64,000 bases of DNA from Planctomycetota bacterium (GCA_022562915.1 JADFOJ010000005.1:1-64000); one strand, 5' to 3'; shown: positions 17,001 through 24,962, counted from the first letter of the stretch. Notes: a model not told the origin generated them from the letters alone. A program made the numbers and translations.

Positions 17001-18496
17001 TCGGGGCCTGGACGACCGGGGTGACGGTCAGCTACTTCGGCTACAACATGTACGCCACGTCCGACAGCAACTTCGACCCGGAAGCCTACAACGACAACAA
17101 CCAGGCGCCGCCGGCGGACCTGGACGACCTGTTCGTGTCCATCGCCCCCGGCAGCGAGGACTATCACCTGGAGTGGGAGGGTCACAGCGCTCTCAACACC
17201 GGCCTCGACCTGTCCTCCAGTCTGCTGACCGACATCGACGGGGACATTCGGCTCGTGCCGTGGGACATCGGCGCCGACTGGGTCACGCCCTCCAACCATC
17301 GCTCGATCGGCACGACGACGGGCTCCCTGTACTCCGCGGGGACCGCAACGATGAGTGCGGGCTCGGTCATCGTCACGTTCGCGAGCGCCACGCTCCCGGC
17401 CAACATCGGCCCCGGCGACAAGCTGGTGATCGGCGCCGAGACCTTCCACATCTTCACGAAGGACTCGACCACCCAGGTCTCCGTCCACCTCCCGGCGGCG
17501 ACCACCCACACGGCGGAGGCCTACACCGTCTCGCGGGCGTACAACACGCTGCAGGCCTGGGAAACCGCCCGCCAGGGTGACCTTGTGACCGACGACCGCC
17601 GCGAGTACGGCGTGTGCTACAACGACGGCCCCTTCACGAGCCGACTGGTGATCAGCGGCTCCACGACGGACCAGGACCACTTCATGAGGGTCACCGTCGC
17701 TGACGGCCAGCGGCACAACGGGCTGATCAACACCGGCGCTGCAATCGATGCCGCCGGGGGCTTCGGCGGATCCAACGCGATCGACGTCGAGGACCAGTAC
17801 ACCCGGATCGACGGGCTGGAGATCAAGAACATCAACGATGCCGGCAACGGGATCTACTTCGACGACAGCCCGGCCGCGGACAACGGGATGGTCTCCAACG
17901 TCTTCGTCCACTCGTTCTGGCAGTTCGGCAACGCCGGCGTGGACGTCGGCGCCCAGAACGTCACCGTCCGCAACTCGTTCTTCGACGGCACCTCGGACGT
18001 CGGCATCCGATTGCTGGCCGGTAGCACCGCGACGATCGAGAACTGCACGCTGTACGGTGACGGCGCTGCAGGCAGCGGCGTCACCGACGGGGCCGGGGCC
18101 ACGGCGACCATCAGGAACACGATCTCGGTGAACCACCCCGGGGGCAACGACTTCGTGCTCAACGCATCAATCGCCTTCTTCGGCAACAACATGTTCTCGA
18201 CGGTGACCGGCTTCGACCCGGACCTGCAGGACGGTGGCCACCAGTGGCCGCCACAGAATCTCAAGCACCTGTTCATCGACAGGAGCACGTACGATCTGCA
18301 CCTGAGGACCAAGGGCAACTACGCGGCCAACGCGGGGCTCGACCTCTCGGCCTTCTTCAAAGACGACATCGACGGCGACGTCCGTGTCGTCGCCTGGGAC
18401 ATCGGCGCCGACGAGGGCGTCTCAGGCACCGAGCTGCTGAAACCCAAGGTGCTCCGGTGGAAGGAGCAGGGCCCGACCATCGTCGCGTCGCCGTAG
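14096..18496 (+). CDS. Giant secreted protein: three N-terminal beta repeats and three beta-helix modules (copy Y2)
   Basis: This is a 1466-aa protein from a GTG start. The codon aligned with the Y1 ATG is GTC at 14039, so the original start is lost, though upstream codons still read VRKSILAHAV. A signal peptide (VAVVILLAGLFAPKPALGQ) precedes three repeats of about 95 aa (GSYTGDGSDDR, GSYVGDSQDNR, GSYTGDGADNR; each with VGF.P). Three modules of about 370 aa follow (roughly 315-690, 690-1063, 1063-1448). Each opens RSIGT, contains RAYNTLQAWE and a run of parallel beta-helix rungs (TIRN..., TIENCT), and closes with DIGAD. No anchor is seen; the C-terminus is GPTIVASP. The role is probably adhesion or polysaccharide contact. 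The catalytic residues of beta-helix lyases were not identified. Confidence 0.85.
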   Translation: MRVAVVILLAGLFAPKPALGQMATGSYTGDGSDDRGITGVGFQPDVLFVKASSASSTVCRISSMAGDLSKPMLPHVDATTNRVQSLDADGFTVGTSSQVNGDGNTYYWTAFKAAAGELYVGSYVGDSQDNRSIAGVGFQPDYVIVLPEPGNTNRMPYQRFSSMVGDTSIEFGAAVGKSDRIQAFEADGFQLGKNQNVNKSGVTHHYAAFKAVAGKMKVGSYTGDGADNRSIAGVGFRPEYLIIKDYTTDHQAVHRPASLAGDSTLWFTQRFNDTNLIQALEADGFQLGNSVTPTSVNQSGDTYHWAAFGTSLATNYRSIGTDTGTVYSGGNATVATGSTTVTFAGGASLPANVGQGDTLTIAGDTYYILSKDSPTQVTIHSPSASPHTTTAYTITRAYNTLQAWENDRDGDLVADNRRETGVCYNDGAFNARVDINDSTTDATHYMHLTVAPGQRHLGVAGMGARVDALGGGGPGINLILLRDPYTRVEWLELTNFNSTGILISGTAPNCVLENLLIHDSVGSYSGIETGADAIIRNTILYDGYVGIKPIGISDVTIENVTIYNMSLYGTHMHATAKVTIRNVIAVGSGTTDFSTPGTLNYFGYNMWSTSTASGGPFDPNTQDGNHQQPPTDLGDLFASIEAGSEDLHLEWEGHDAVETGLDLSASFTTDIDDETRTVPWDIGADRIGTPNHRSIGTNSATVYSTGDSSITLGTKTVTFGGAASLPANVGPGDELVINGETFYIATKDSTTQVTVDTAAVSTHSNNSFTISRAYNTLQAWEDDRDGDLVTDNRREVGVAYNDGPFTANLSIQDSTTDATHYMTLTVAESQRHDGTAGTGVVLDMGGASANVPVQIWDPYTKFEWFEVTDSNKDGATVKAAATQVELSNLIVHDVIKWGIAAWDSGTTTIRNCVVYDAGEVGIIIYKGTTTVDNCTVDGTGSIAGIYFLNTGPTTVTIRNTIAVGSAVDFGAWTTGVTVSYFGYNMYATSDSNFDPEAYNDNNQAPPADLDDLFVSIAPGSEDYHLEWEGHSALNTGLDLSSSLLTDIDGDIRLVPWDIGADWVTPSNHRSIGTTTGSLYSAGTATMSAGSVIVTFASATLPANIGPGDKLVIGAETFHIFTKDSTTQVSVHLPAATTHTAEAYTVSRAYNTLQAWETARQGDLVTDDRREYGVCYNDGPFTSRLVISGSTTDQDHFMRVTVADGQRHNGLINTGAAIDAAGGFGGSNAIDVEDQYTRIDGLEIKNINDAGNGIYFDDSPAADNGMVSNVFVHSFWQFGNAGVDVGAQNVTVRNSFFDGTSDVGIRLLAGSTATIENCTLYGDGAAGSGVTDGAGATATIRNTISVNHPGGNDFVLNASIAFFGNNMFSTVTGFDPDLQDGGHQWPPQNLKHLFIDRSTYDLHLRTKGNYAANAGLDLSAFFKDDIDGDVRVVAWDIGADEGVSGTELLKPKVLRWKEQGPTIVASP

Positions 18497-18510
18497 TTGA
18501 GCGCTCCGTA

Positions 18511-18525
18511 CGGCCCTCCGGGCCG
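18511..18525. terminator. Short GC hairpin between convergent genes
   Basis: CGGCCC-TCC-GGGCCG lies between the stop of the giant protein (18496) and the stop of the ankyrin gene (18533). It has a six-base stem and no T-run on either strand, so it is only a weak bidirectional terminator candidate. Confidence 0.35.
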
Positions 18526-18532
18526 ACGATCG

Positions 18533-18886
18533 TCAGCCGGGGTCGCGGGCCAGGAAGTCCTGCATGATCCGCTCGGTGTCGACGTGGCCCTCGGCGAGCT
18601 GAAGCGGCGTCTCGCCCGCGTTGTTGCGCGCGTATAGGTCGGCACCGCCGTCGAGCAGGCATCGACAGGTGGCCTCGCTGCCCTCGTTCGCGGCCAGGTG
18701 CAGCGGTGTCCAGCTCGAACCGGTCGGCGTGGCATTGACATTTGCGCCTTTCTTCAGGTTACTCCTTGCCGCACCGCGGTCGCCGACAGTTGCGGCCTCG
18801 AAAAGGCCCGACACTGGTTGAACGCATGCGACAATGGTGAGGCAGATGACGGCGCCGAACCCGACGATGAATCCACGAATGAACAT
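18533..18886 (-). CDS. Ankyrin-repeat lipoprotein
   Basis: This is a 117-aa protein. The N-terminal hydrophobic segment (FIRGFIVGFGAVICLTIVAC) ends in a possible lipobox Cys. It is followed by about two ankyrin repeats: DRGAARSNLKKGANVNATP, WTPLHLAANEGSEATCRCLL, DGGADLYARNNAGETPLQLA. Ankyrin repeats mediate protein binding; the partner is unknown. It is divergent from the DUF2846 lipoprotein gene with 46 nt between start codons, so the two may share a promoter region. Confidence 0.8.
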   Translation of the reverse strand: MFIRGFIVGFGAVICLTIVACVQPVSGLFEAATVGDRGAARSNLKKGANVNATPTGSSWTPLHLAANEGSEATCRCLLDGGADLYARNNAGETPLQLAEGHVDTERIMQDFLARDPG

Positions 18887-18932
18887 GAGTTACCTCGTTC
18901 AAAGCCTGGGCACAAATGGTACCGTGCCGCGA

Positions 18933-19403
18933 ATGAAAACCAGGGTAATGTTCGTGGCCGTGTTTTTGCTGGCGGCTGGGCTGGTCGGCTGTGCGAGCGG
19001 GCCAAAGTACGACGAAGTTGCGGCCAAGATACACCCGATCCCGCCGGGCCATGCGCGGGTCTTCTTCTACCGCGAGCAGGGTCATGCGGGCGCGCGCATG
19101 AAGCCCGATGTGGACTTGGACGGTGAGAAGATCGGCAAGTCGAAGGAAGGCGGCTTCTTCTTCATCGACCGCCTGCCCGGCGCCTACATGGTTTCCACGA
19201 CGACGGAGACCAAGTACGAAGTGCAACTCGATCTGGAGGCGCAGCAGACCATCTACGTGAACACGAAGATCGGTATGGGATTTTGGGTCGGTCGCGTCCG
19301 TCCGGTACTCGAGGAGCAAGAGGTCGCGATGAAGACCCTGAGAAAGTGCCGGTACATCGGCTATCTCGAAGAGCTGGGCGGCAAGCCTCGAAAGCACCGG
19401 TAA
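18933..19403 (+). CDS. DUF2846-type lipoprotein
   Basis: From the ATG at 18933 the protein is 156 aa. The signal MKTRVMFVAVFLLAAGLVGC has a clear lipobox (LVGC), which is why the longer open frame from 18834 is rejected. The mature domain has ARVFFYREQG, VDLDGEKIGKSKEGGFFFID, LPGAY and a YVNTKI strand. This is the beta-sandwich pattern of DUF2846, a family of small outer-membrane or periplasmic lipoproteins whose function is not established. The next 250 nt contain no recognisable gene. Confidence 0.85.
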   Translation: MKTRVMFVAVFLLAAGLVGCASGPKYDEVAAKIHPIPPGHARVFFYREQGHAGARMKPDVDLDGEKIGKSKEGGFFFIDRLPGAYMVSTTTETKYEVQLDLEAQQTIYVNTKIGMGFWVGRVRPVLEEQEVAMKTLRKCRYIGYLEELGGKPRKHR

Positions 19404-19662
19404 ACCCGGCAGACCACGTCCACCGGTAGCGCCCTGCTTCTGAGGTACTTTTGGGTTCACGGCGTGGGCAACACGACCGGCTGAACCTGCGCAACCCACA
19501 CAGATTCACATCGACTGCCTCCGTTGCCCGTGTCCTTTGACGAACCCCTCCTGTCTCGCCACGAAGAGAAGACGCGACGGTTCGACGCATCGTCGGCACT
19601 GCAATTCGATGCTGTATATGGAGGCGTGCTGCCAGGACACGAGAGAGACCAAGATGAGAGAT

Positions 19663-20370
19663 TGAAGAGAACAGGCTCCTCCGTATCGCCACCGCGGTTG
19701 CGCTCTTCGCGTCGGTCGGCCTGACGCAGTCCGCCTCGGCGTTCCAAGGCAACGGCAATGGGAACGGCAACGGCGATCAGATCGCTCTCACCGGCTTTGC
19801 ACGCGAGTTCATCGGCTTGCACCCGGACTTTGACGTGACGCCCACGGACGGCTTCGGCTTCTTCGCCGATCCCGCTACGGGAAGTGTCAACGACGCCAAC
19901 AACCCTCGCCACTTCATCATGCCCGAAGACGGCACGATCAGCAGCATCAGTCTGTACGTCAAGTACGACACGGGGCAGCTTGCGAAGGCCCGGATGGGCA
20001 TTTAGACCGACATCGCCGGTAAGCCCGGCAACTGCTGGCTGGCGGCGTACACGTCGCCCGGCAACAGTACTGCATACAACTCCTCTTTGAGTACGCCCCC
20101 GGCTGCGGCGAAGTATCGGCGTTACGTCTACGACGCTACCAACGGCATGCCCCCGGCGCTGGGCCCGGACCTGCCGACGGCTGCCCTCGCAATCAGGGAG
20201 TTTGAACTCCTCGCCAGCTATTCGAACCCCGGGACCTTTACGCAGCACTTGTCCGCCAAGAGCGGCCAGAATTCACCGTACGTCCTGGTCTTGCGGAACG
20301 GCGACTCCGTCCCCTCGATCCCCGGCTTCTCGAACCAGGCCCTTGACGATCAGCCGGTCTTTTCGGCTGG
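19663..20370 (+). pseudogene. Broken secreted-protein gene
   Basis: In frame from 19664 it reads NRLLRIATAVALFASVGLTQ (a good signal peptide), then GNGNGNGNGDQIALTGFA, FDVTPTDGFGFFADPATGSV, ISLYVKYDTG and ARMGI. Three lesions are visible. The start region needs a 2-nt correction (ttgaagagaac for an original like ttgaagaac). An in-frame TAG at 20003-20005 sits where the same frame continues at once with TDIAGKPGNCWLAAYTS, suggesting CAG to TAG. The 3' end runs into the epimerase gene on the other strand after NQALDDQPVFSAG. Family unknown; sugar-binding-like beta proteins of this style are frequent in planctomycetes. Confidence 0.65.
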
Positions 20371-21381
20371 TGAGCGCACGTGGTACTGCCGGTACCATGC
20401 GACGAACTTTGCAATGCCATCCTCGATCGATGTGCGCGGCTGGAATCCGACGTCGCGGACCAGGTCGTCGACGTCGGCGCAGGTGGCGGGCACGTCGCCC
20501 TGCTGTAACGGCAGGAAGTTGCACTTCGCTTCTACGCCCAGGCACTTTTCGAGCGTCTCGATCAAGTGCGTCAGCTCGACGGGCTGGTGGTTGCCGATGT
20601 TGTAGAGGCGGTACGGGCCTGCACCGGTGGCGGGGTCGGGTGCATCGCCGGTCCAGTCCGCGTCTGCCTTCGCGGGCCGATCCGCCACCCGGACGACGGC
20701 GTCCACGATGTCGTCGATATACGTAAAATCGCGACGCATTCGCCCGTGGTTATGGACGTCGATCGGCCGGCCGGCGAGCATGGCCTCGGTGAACAGGTAG
20801 ATCGCCATATCGGGCCGTCCCCACGGGCCGTAGACGGTGAAGAACCGGAGCCCCGTCGTCGGCAGCCCGTAAAGGTGGCTGTAGCTGTGGGCGATCAATT
20901 CGTTGGCCTTCTTCGACGCCGCGTACAGGCTGATCGGGTGATCGACGTTGTCGTGGGTCGAGAACGGCATCCGCGTGTTGGCGCCGTAGACCGAACTGGA
21001 CGACGCGTAGACCAGGTGTCCCACGCCGTTGTGGCGGCACGCCTCGACGACGTTGAGGAAGCCGACAATGTTGCTCTGGACGTACGCATGCGGGTTCTCC
21101 AGTGAGTACCGGACACCTGCCTGTGCCGCGAGGTTCACCACCACCGTGAACTGGCGCGCCCGGAAAAGCGATTCCATCGCGTCGCGGTCGGCCAGGTCGA
21201 TCCGCATGAACGAGAAACGCTCGCGCCCATCCAACTGTGCCAGCCGATCGCGTTTCAACTGGACACTGTAATAGTCGTTGAGGTTGTCGAGGCCGACGAC
21301 CTCGTCGCCACGCGCGAGCAGCGCCTCGCAGAGGTGATAGCCGATGAAACCGGCCGCTCCTGTTACCAGGCATGTACCCAT
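20350..21381 (-). CDS. NAD-dependent epimerase, UDP-glucuronate 4-epimerase type
   Basis: This 343-aa short-chain dehydrogenase-fold protein has the N-terminal Rossmann motif TGAAGFIG, DNLNDYYSVQLKRDRL (typical of UDP-glucuronate/UDP-GlcNAc 4-epimerases), NLAAQAGVRYSL, the serine-rich YASSSSVYG and the catalytic YAASKKANE, with FFTVYGPWGRPDMA downstream. It should interconvert UDP-glucuronate and UDP-galacturonate for extracellular polysaccharide. That fits the UDP-glucose dehydrogenase encoded just upstream on the same strand, across the tRNA-Val. The length is normal for the family. Confidence 0.92.
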   Translation of the reverse strand: MGTCLVTGAAGFIGYHLCEALLARGDEVVGLDNLNDYYSVQLKRDRLAQLDGRERFSFMRIDLADRDAMESLFRARQFTVVVNLAAQAGVRYSLENPHAYVQSNIVGFLNVVEACRHNGVGHLVYASSSSVYGANTRMPFSTHDNVDHPISLYAASKKANELIAHSYSHLYGLPTTGLRFFTVYGPWGRPDMAIYLFTEAMLAGRPIDVHNHGRMRRDFTYIDDIVDAVVRVADRPAKADADWTGDAPDPATGAGPYRLYNIGNHQPVELTHLIETLEKCLGVEAKCNFLPLQQGDVPATCADVDDLVRDVGFQPRTSIEDGIAKFVAWYRQYHVRSPAEKTG

Positions 21382-21420
21382 GGGTTGGAGGGTCCGACTG
21401 GGAGGGTTCCGGTGAGAGAG

Positions 21421-21494
21421 TGGGCGCTACTGGACTCGAACCAGTGACCCCCGCCGTGTAAAAGCGGTGCTCTAGCCAACTGAGCTAAGCGCCC
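21421..21494 (-). tRNA. tRNA-Val (UAC)
   Basis: This is a complete 74-nt cloverleaf on the minus strand: acceptor GGGCGCT/AGCGCCC, D arm GCTC..GAGC, anticodon stem CCGCT/GGCGG with loop TTTACAC (anticodon TAC), five-base variable loop, T arm ACTGG-TTCGAGT-CCAGT and discriminator A. CCA is not encoded. Its first 10 nt overlap the end of the UDP-glucose dehydrogenase frame on the same strand. Confidence 0.97.
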
Positions 21495-22852
21495 GTGCTC
21501 CGTGCCATGGTAGCAGCGCTGCGGGCCGTCTTGTCGCCGATGGGGCCGCGGCCCACGGAGTAGTAGGTGAAGCCGGCCCGTTGCATGGTCGCCCGGCGAT
21601 AGATGTTGCGGCCGTCGAAGATGACCGGCGTACGCATGGCCCTGGCCATGCGCGAGAAGTCCGGCTGGCGGAACTCGCTCCATTCGGTGCAGATAACCAG
21701 CGCGTCGCAGCCGTCGAGCACCGAGTACATGTCGTCCGTGGTGGTGATCTCGGGGCGCTCGCGTTTGAGATTCCCGGTCGCGACGGGGTCGAACGCCCGG
21801 ACGGTCGCGCCGGCGGCGAGGGCGTTGCTCATCAGGGTCAGCGCCGGGGCCTCGCGAATGTCGTCGGTCTCCGGCTTGAACGCGATGCCCCAGAAGCCGA
21901 GCGTGCGACCGGTGAGGTCCTGCCCGAAGTGCGTGGTGATCTTGCGCCAGAAATACCCGCGCTGGTCCTCGTTGACGGCGTGCACGGCACTGGCCAGCTT
22001 GGTGTCGAAGCCGACGCTGTTGCCCATGTCGATGACCGCCCGGATGTCCTTCGGGAAGCAGGAGCCGCCGTAGCCGAGCCCCGGGTGGAGGAACTGCCGG
22101 CCGATGCGCTGGTCGGCGCACATGCCGTCGCGGACCGCGCGAATGTCGGCGCCGTAGTGTTCGCAGAGAATCGCAATCTCGTTGATGAAGCTGATCTTGG
22201 TCGCGAGCATCGCGTTGGCGGCGTACTTGACCATCTCCGAGGAGCGGATGTCCATCTTGATGATCGGGTTGCCCTGGCGGACGAACGGGTCGTACAGGTC
22301 GCGCAGGACCTCCGCGGCCTCGTCGCTGTCGGTGCCGCAGATGACGCGGTCCGGCCGCATGAAGTCGCTGACGGCGGCGCCCTCCTTGAGGAACTCCGGG
22401 TTGTTGGCGATGTGGAACGGCATGTCCGTGATCGACTTGACGATGTCGCGCACGCGCGCGCTGGTTCCGACGGGGACGGTCGATTTGACGACGACCAGTC
22501 GCGGCGTCGGCAGCGGTGGCGCCTGTTCAATCGCCTCGGCGATGTCCTTCGCGGCCTGCATCACGAAGGTGAGGTCGGGGGAGCCGTGGGGGCCGGCCTG
22601 GGTGCCGACGCAGATGAAGATGATCTCGGCCTCGGCGTACGCCGCCTGCGCGTCGGTCGTGAAGACCAGCCGGCCGCTGTTGCGTCGCATGAGTTCGGCA
22701 AGGCCGGGCTCGTAAATGGGGCACTTGCCGTCGTTGAGCAGGGCGATCTTGTCGTCGTCAACGTCGAGACAGGTCACGTCGTTGCCGGTGTTCGAAAAAC
22801 ACGCCCCGGAGACGAGCCCGACGTACCCGGTGCCGACCATCGTGAGCTTCAT
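21485..22852 (-). CDS. UDP-glucose 6-dehydrogenase
   Basis: This 455-aa protein starts MKLTMVGTGYVGLVSGACFS, the NAD-binding GxGxxG of the UDP-glucose/GDP-mannose dehydrogenase family. Further marks are FICVGTQ, VVKSTVPVGT, EFLKEGAAVSDFMRPDR and the catalytic GYGGSCFPKD (Cys near residue 263). It oxidises UDP-glucose to UDP-glucuronate, the substrate of the neighbouring epimerase. The start overlaps the methyltransferase stop by 4 nt (ATGA), so translational coupling is likely. The last codons and the TAG stop are made of the 5' end of tRNA-Val, so processing of the tRNA from this transcript would clip the stop codon from the mRNA. Confidence 0.93.
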   Translation of the reverse strand: MKLTMVGTGYVGLVSGACFSNTGNDVTCLDVDDDKIALLNDGKCPIYEPGLAELMRRNSGRLVFTTDAQAAYAEAEIIFICVGTQAGPHGSPDLTFVMQAAKDIAEAIEQAPPLPTPRLVVVKSTVPVGTSARVRDIVKSITDMPFHIANNPEFLKEGAAVSDFMRPDRVICGTDSDEAAEVLRDLYDPFVRQGNPIIKMDIRSSEMVKYAANAMLATKISFINEIAILCEHYGADIRAVRDGMCADQRIGRQFLHPGLGYGGSCFPKDIRAVIDMGNSVGFDTKLASAVHAVNEDQRGYFWRKITTHFGQDLTGRTLGFWGIAFKPETDDIREAPALTLMSNALAAGATVRAFDPVATGNLKRERPEITTTDDMYSVLDGCDALVICTEWSEFRQPDFSRMARAMRTPVIFDGRNIYRRATMQRAGFTYYSVGRGPIGDKTARSAATMARSTGA

Positions 22853-23349
22853 CGCGGTGTGGACCTCTCCAGGTTGAGCAGCCACCGCTTGATCCCGAGC
22901 TCCGGGCTCAGCGGATCGGCGCTGCCGTTATATCCAAGGAGGCGCCCACCGGCGGCGATGATACGGTGACATGGGACGATCACGGGCAGCGGGTTGTACC
23001 GCATGGCCTGTCCCGCTGCCTGGGCGCCGCGGTCCGCCCCCGCGAGGCCGGCCAGCTCTCCGTAGGTGAGCGTCCGCCCGCGCGGGACCGCGCGGCAGTG
23101 CACCCAGCACCGGTGGCGAAAGGCAGTGCCCCGCGGTGTGGCGACATCGTCGAAGTCGACGGCCTCGCCGCTGAAGTACCGCGCGAGCCGGCCGCTGAGC
23201 TCCGGCTGCAGGTCGGGATCGTGCCGCGACCCGTCATGGCCGGGTTCATCATCCCAACGAGCCGAGACCGCGCCGTTGGGCCCGCAGGTCAGGAAAAACG
23301 GACCCACTGGCGTGTCGAAGATGCGGTGCCGGGTCGTGCGAGTATCCAT
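22849..23349 (-). CDS. ogt: Methylated-DNA--protein-cysteine methyltransferase
   Basis: This 166-aa protein has the C-terminal ATase domain: TYGELA, AAGQAMRYNPLPVIVPCHR with active-site Cys in PCHR, then AAGGRLLGYNG. The domain transfers O6-alkyl groups from guanine or O4 from thymine to its own cysteine. The N-terminal part is short and lacks Ada transcription-factor features, so it is the Ogt/MGMT type. The start ATG at 23349 is chosen because the frame upstream runs into palindromic repeat sequence. The downstream ugd-like gene overlaps by 4 nt. Confidence 0.92.
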   Translation of the reverse strand: MDTRTTRHRIFDTPVGPFFLTCGPNGAVSARWDDEPGHDGSRHDPDLQPELSGRLARYFSGEAVDFDDVATPRGTAFRHRCWVHCRAVPRGRTLTYGELAGLAGADRGAQAAGQAMRYNPLPVIVPCHRIIAAGGRLLGYNGSADPLSPELGIKRWLLNLERSTPR

Positions 23350-23374
23350 CGAAGGGTATTCTACTAAAAACAGC

Positions 23375-23475
23375 GGTGGCACGGTTGAACTCGCGAAGCG
23401 AGTTCGGCCGTGTCTTGGGACGTCGCTCCACGGCCGAACTCGTCCGCGGACGGACGAGTTCAACCGTGCCACCCC
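23375..23475 (+). repeat. REPIN-like palindromic element, copy 2
   Basis: This 101-bp copy has perfect 19-nt terminal inverted repeats (GGTGGCACGGTTGAACTCG at the left end). The left arm hairpin has stem GAACTCGC and loop gaa. The right arm has an 11-bp stem GAACTCGTCCG. The linker tcttgggacgtcgct separates them. It occupies almost the whole gap between the methyltransferase start (23349) and the stop of the EEP gene (23480-23482), ending 4 nt before that stop codon. Confidence 0.9.
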
Positions 23476-23479
23476 TCGT

Positions 23480-24952
23480 CTATTCCCACGCCAGGTCCAC
23501 GACGACCGGCATGTGATCACTGGCGTCGGCCGTGTCGCCCGCGCCCAGCCCGTGATGCGCCAACCAGCGCCGGCCCAGGTCGCGAGTATCCAGCACGAAC
23601 GCGCCGCGAGATTCCGGCGACGGGCTCGACAGGAGCATGAAATCCAGGCGACCCGGCATGAACGGCCGGCGGGCGTCCGCCCACGTCGCGTTGGACCGAC
23701 CGTCGATCTGCAGCGCCTCGACCACCACCAGCGACTCCGAAAGAACCTCCAGCGGCCACCGCGAGCCGACGAGGTTCAGATCGCCGCCCACGACCACCCC
23801 GTCAAAGCGGCGCGACGACATCGCGCGTTCCACGGCCCTGCGGATCGCGTCCGCTTCGACCAGGCGGGTGCGGTCCTCGAAGCTGCCGGCCTTGCCGCAA
23901 CAACGCAGGTGGGCGCACACGACAAGCAATCGGCGGCCCGCCTGCGTGATCTCGGCGCCCAGCACGCGGACCGACCGGTCCGGCCGATCCGGCAGGGGCA
24001 GCGGGTCCAGCGGCGCGTATTTCTTCATCGTGAGCCGTGACGCGATCGCGCAGCGGAGCCTTCCGCCGCCGCTGCCGATGATCACGCTCCATCGCTGCCG
24101 CCTGGCGGCCGGAATCGATTGCTGGAGCAAGGCGGCCAACTCGGCCGGGTCGTCCGCCTCGGTCAGCTCCTGGAAGAGGATCACGTCCGGCGCCAGGGCG
24201 TGCAGGAGGCGGCCGAAGAGTGCCCGGCGGTCGCGCAGCCCGTTGGCACCGGTGTTCCAGGTCACGACGCGCAGGTCGGTGCCCGGCGCCCGGGCAAGCG
24301 GGTCCGCCGGTTGGCCGGCGGGTGCCGGGGCAACCGGCGTCAGCTCGTGGGAGAAGGTTTCGGTGGTGTCACGAATCCTGCCGGCGCGATCGATGAAGAT
24401 GAGCCTCGCCCGGAATCGCCCCGGGCCCAGGAACGACTTGACGCCGGGCAGGACCGCCCCGCGACGCAGTCGAAACTCGAAAAGGTCGCCGGCATAGGTG
24501 GGACCGTAGGTGAAGCCGATCAGGTGAGCGCTGAGACGCATCCGGTCGCCGGGCGGCGGGTCATCGACGGGTATCGCGATGCCCGCGCCACGTCCCGCCG
24601 GAGGGGTCGACTGCGGATCGCGCGGGCTGAGCTCGACGATGACGTCCACTCCCGGCATGTCGTGGACGCTCCGGCCGGTAGCAGTGTCCGCATCGACGTC
24701 GAGCAGTATCTCGATCGACCCGTCGAGTTGCTGCACGTTGACCGTTCGGCCCAGTTCGACCAGCAGGTGTACGAAGCGGTGGTCGTGAGTGACGCGGACC
24801 GTGCCGAAATCGACGGCCGCATCCGGCGCGTCGGCGGGGTCATCGACGGCGACCGGCACGGTGGTCCAGTCCTCGAACCGCCCGTCGATCACGACCGGCG
24901 ACGCCGCGGCGGCAACGGACGCGAAAACGGCGAACAGCAGTGGCACAGACAT
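23480..24952 (-). CDS. Secreted endonuclease/exonuclease/phosphatase-fold protein with N-terminal CBM9-like domain
   Basis: This 490-aa protein has a signal peptide (MSVPLLFAVFASVAAAA). Residues about 20-200 begin VVIDGRFEDWTTVP and continue with beta-rich sequence, as in DOMON/CBM9-like sugar-binding domains. The C-terminal half has the EEP catalytic motifs: VVTWNTG, ILFQELTEADD, GGDLN (metal and phosphate site) and SDHMPVVVDL at the end. The substrate (nucleic acid, phospholipid or phosphosugar) cannot be told. It is divergent from the membrane protein at 24963 with a very short gap. Confidence 0.85.
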   Translation of the reverse strand: MSVPLLFAVFASVAAAASPVVIDGRFEDWTTVPVAVDDPADAPDAAVDFGTVRVTHDHRFVHLLVELGRTVNVQQLDGSIEILLDVDADTATGRSVHDMPGVDVIVELSPRDPQSTPPAGRGAGIAIPVDDPPPGDRMRLSAHLIGFTYGPTYAGDLFEFRLRRGAVLPGVKSFLGPGRFRARLIFIDRAGRIRDTTETFSHELTPVAPAPAGQPADPLARAPGTDLRVVTWNTGANGLRDRRALFGRLLHALAPDVILFQELTEADDPAELAALLQQSIPAARRQRWSVIIGSGGGRLRCAIASRLTMKKYAPLDPLPLPDRPDRSVRVLGAEITQAGRRLLVVCAHLRCCGKAGSFEDRTRLVEADAIRRAVERAMSSRRFDGVVVGGDLNLVGSRWPLEVLSESLVVVEALQIDGRSNATWADARRPFMPGRLDFMLLSSPSPESRGAFVLDTRDLGRRWLAHHGLGAGDTADASDHMPVVVDLAWE

Positions 24953-24962
24953 CGAATGGGCT

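Noticed and set aside
16340-18136. 598-codon minus-strand open frame inside the giant surface protein gene
   Set aside because: It is antisense to the clearly conserved beta-helix modules; its composition (Val/Asp/Gly/Arg) is typical of shadow frames.
22853-22885. Longer start for UDP-glucose dehydrogenase (MAAQPGEVHTA...)
   Set aside because: It would lie within the methyltransferase gene; the ATGA overlap at 22849-22852 and the Rossmann start MKLTMVGTGYVG fit better.
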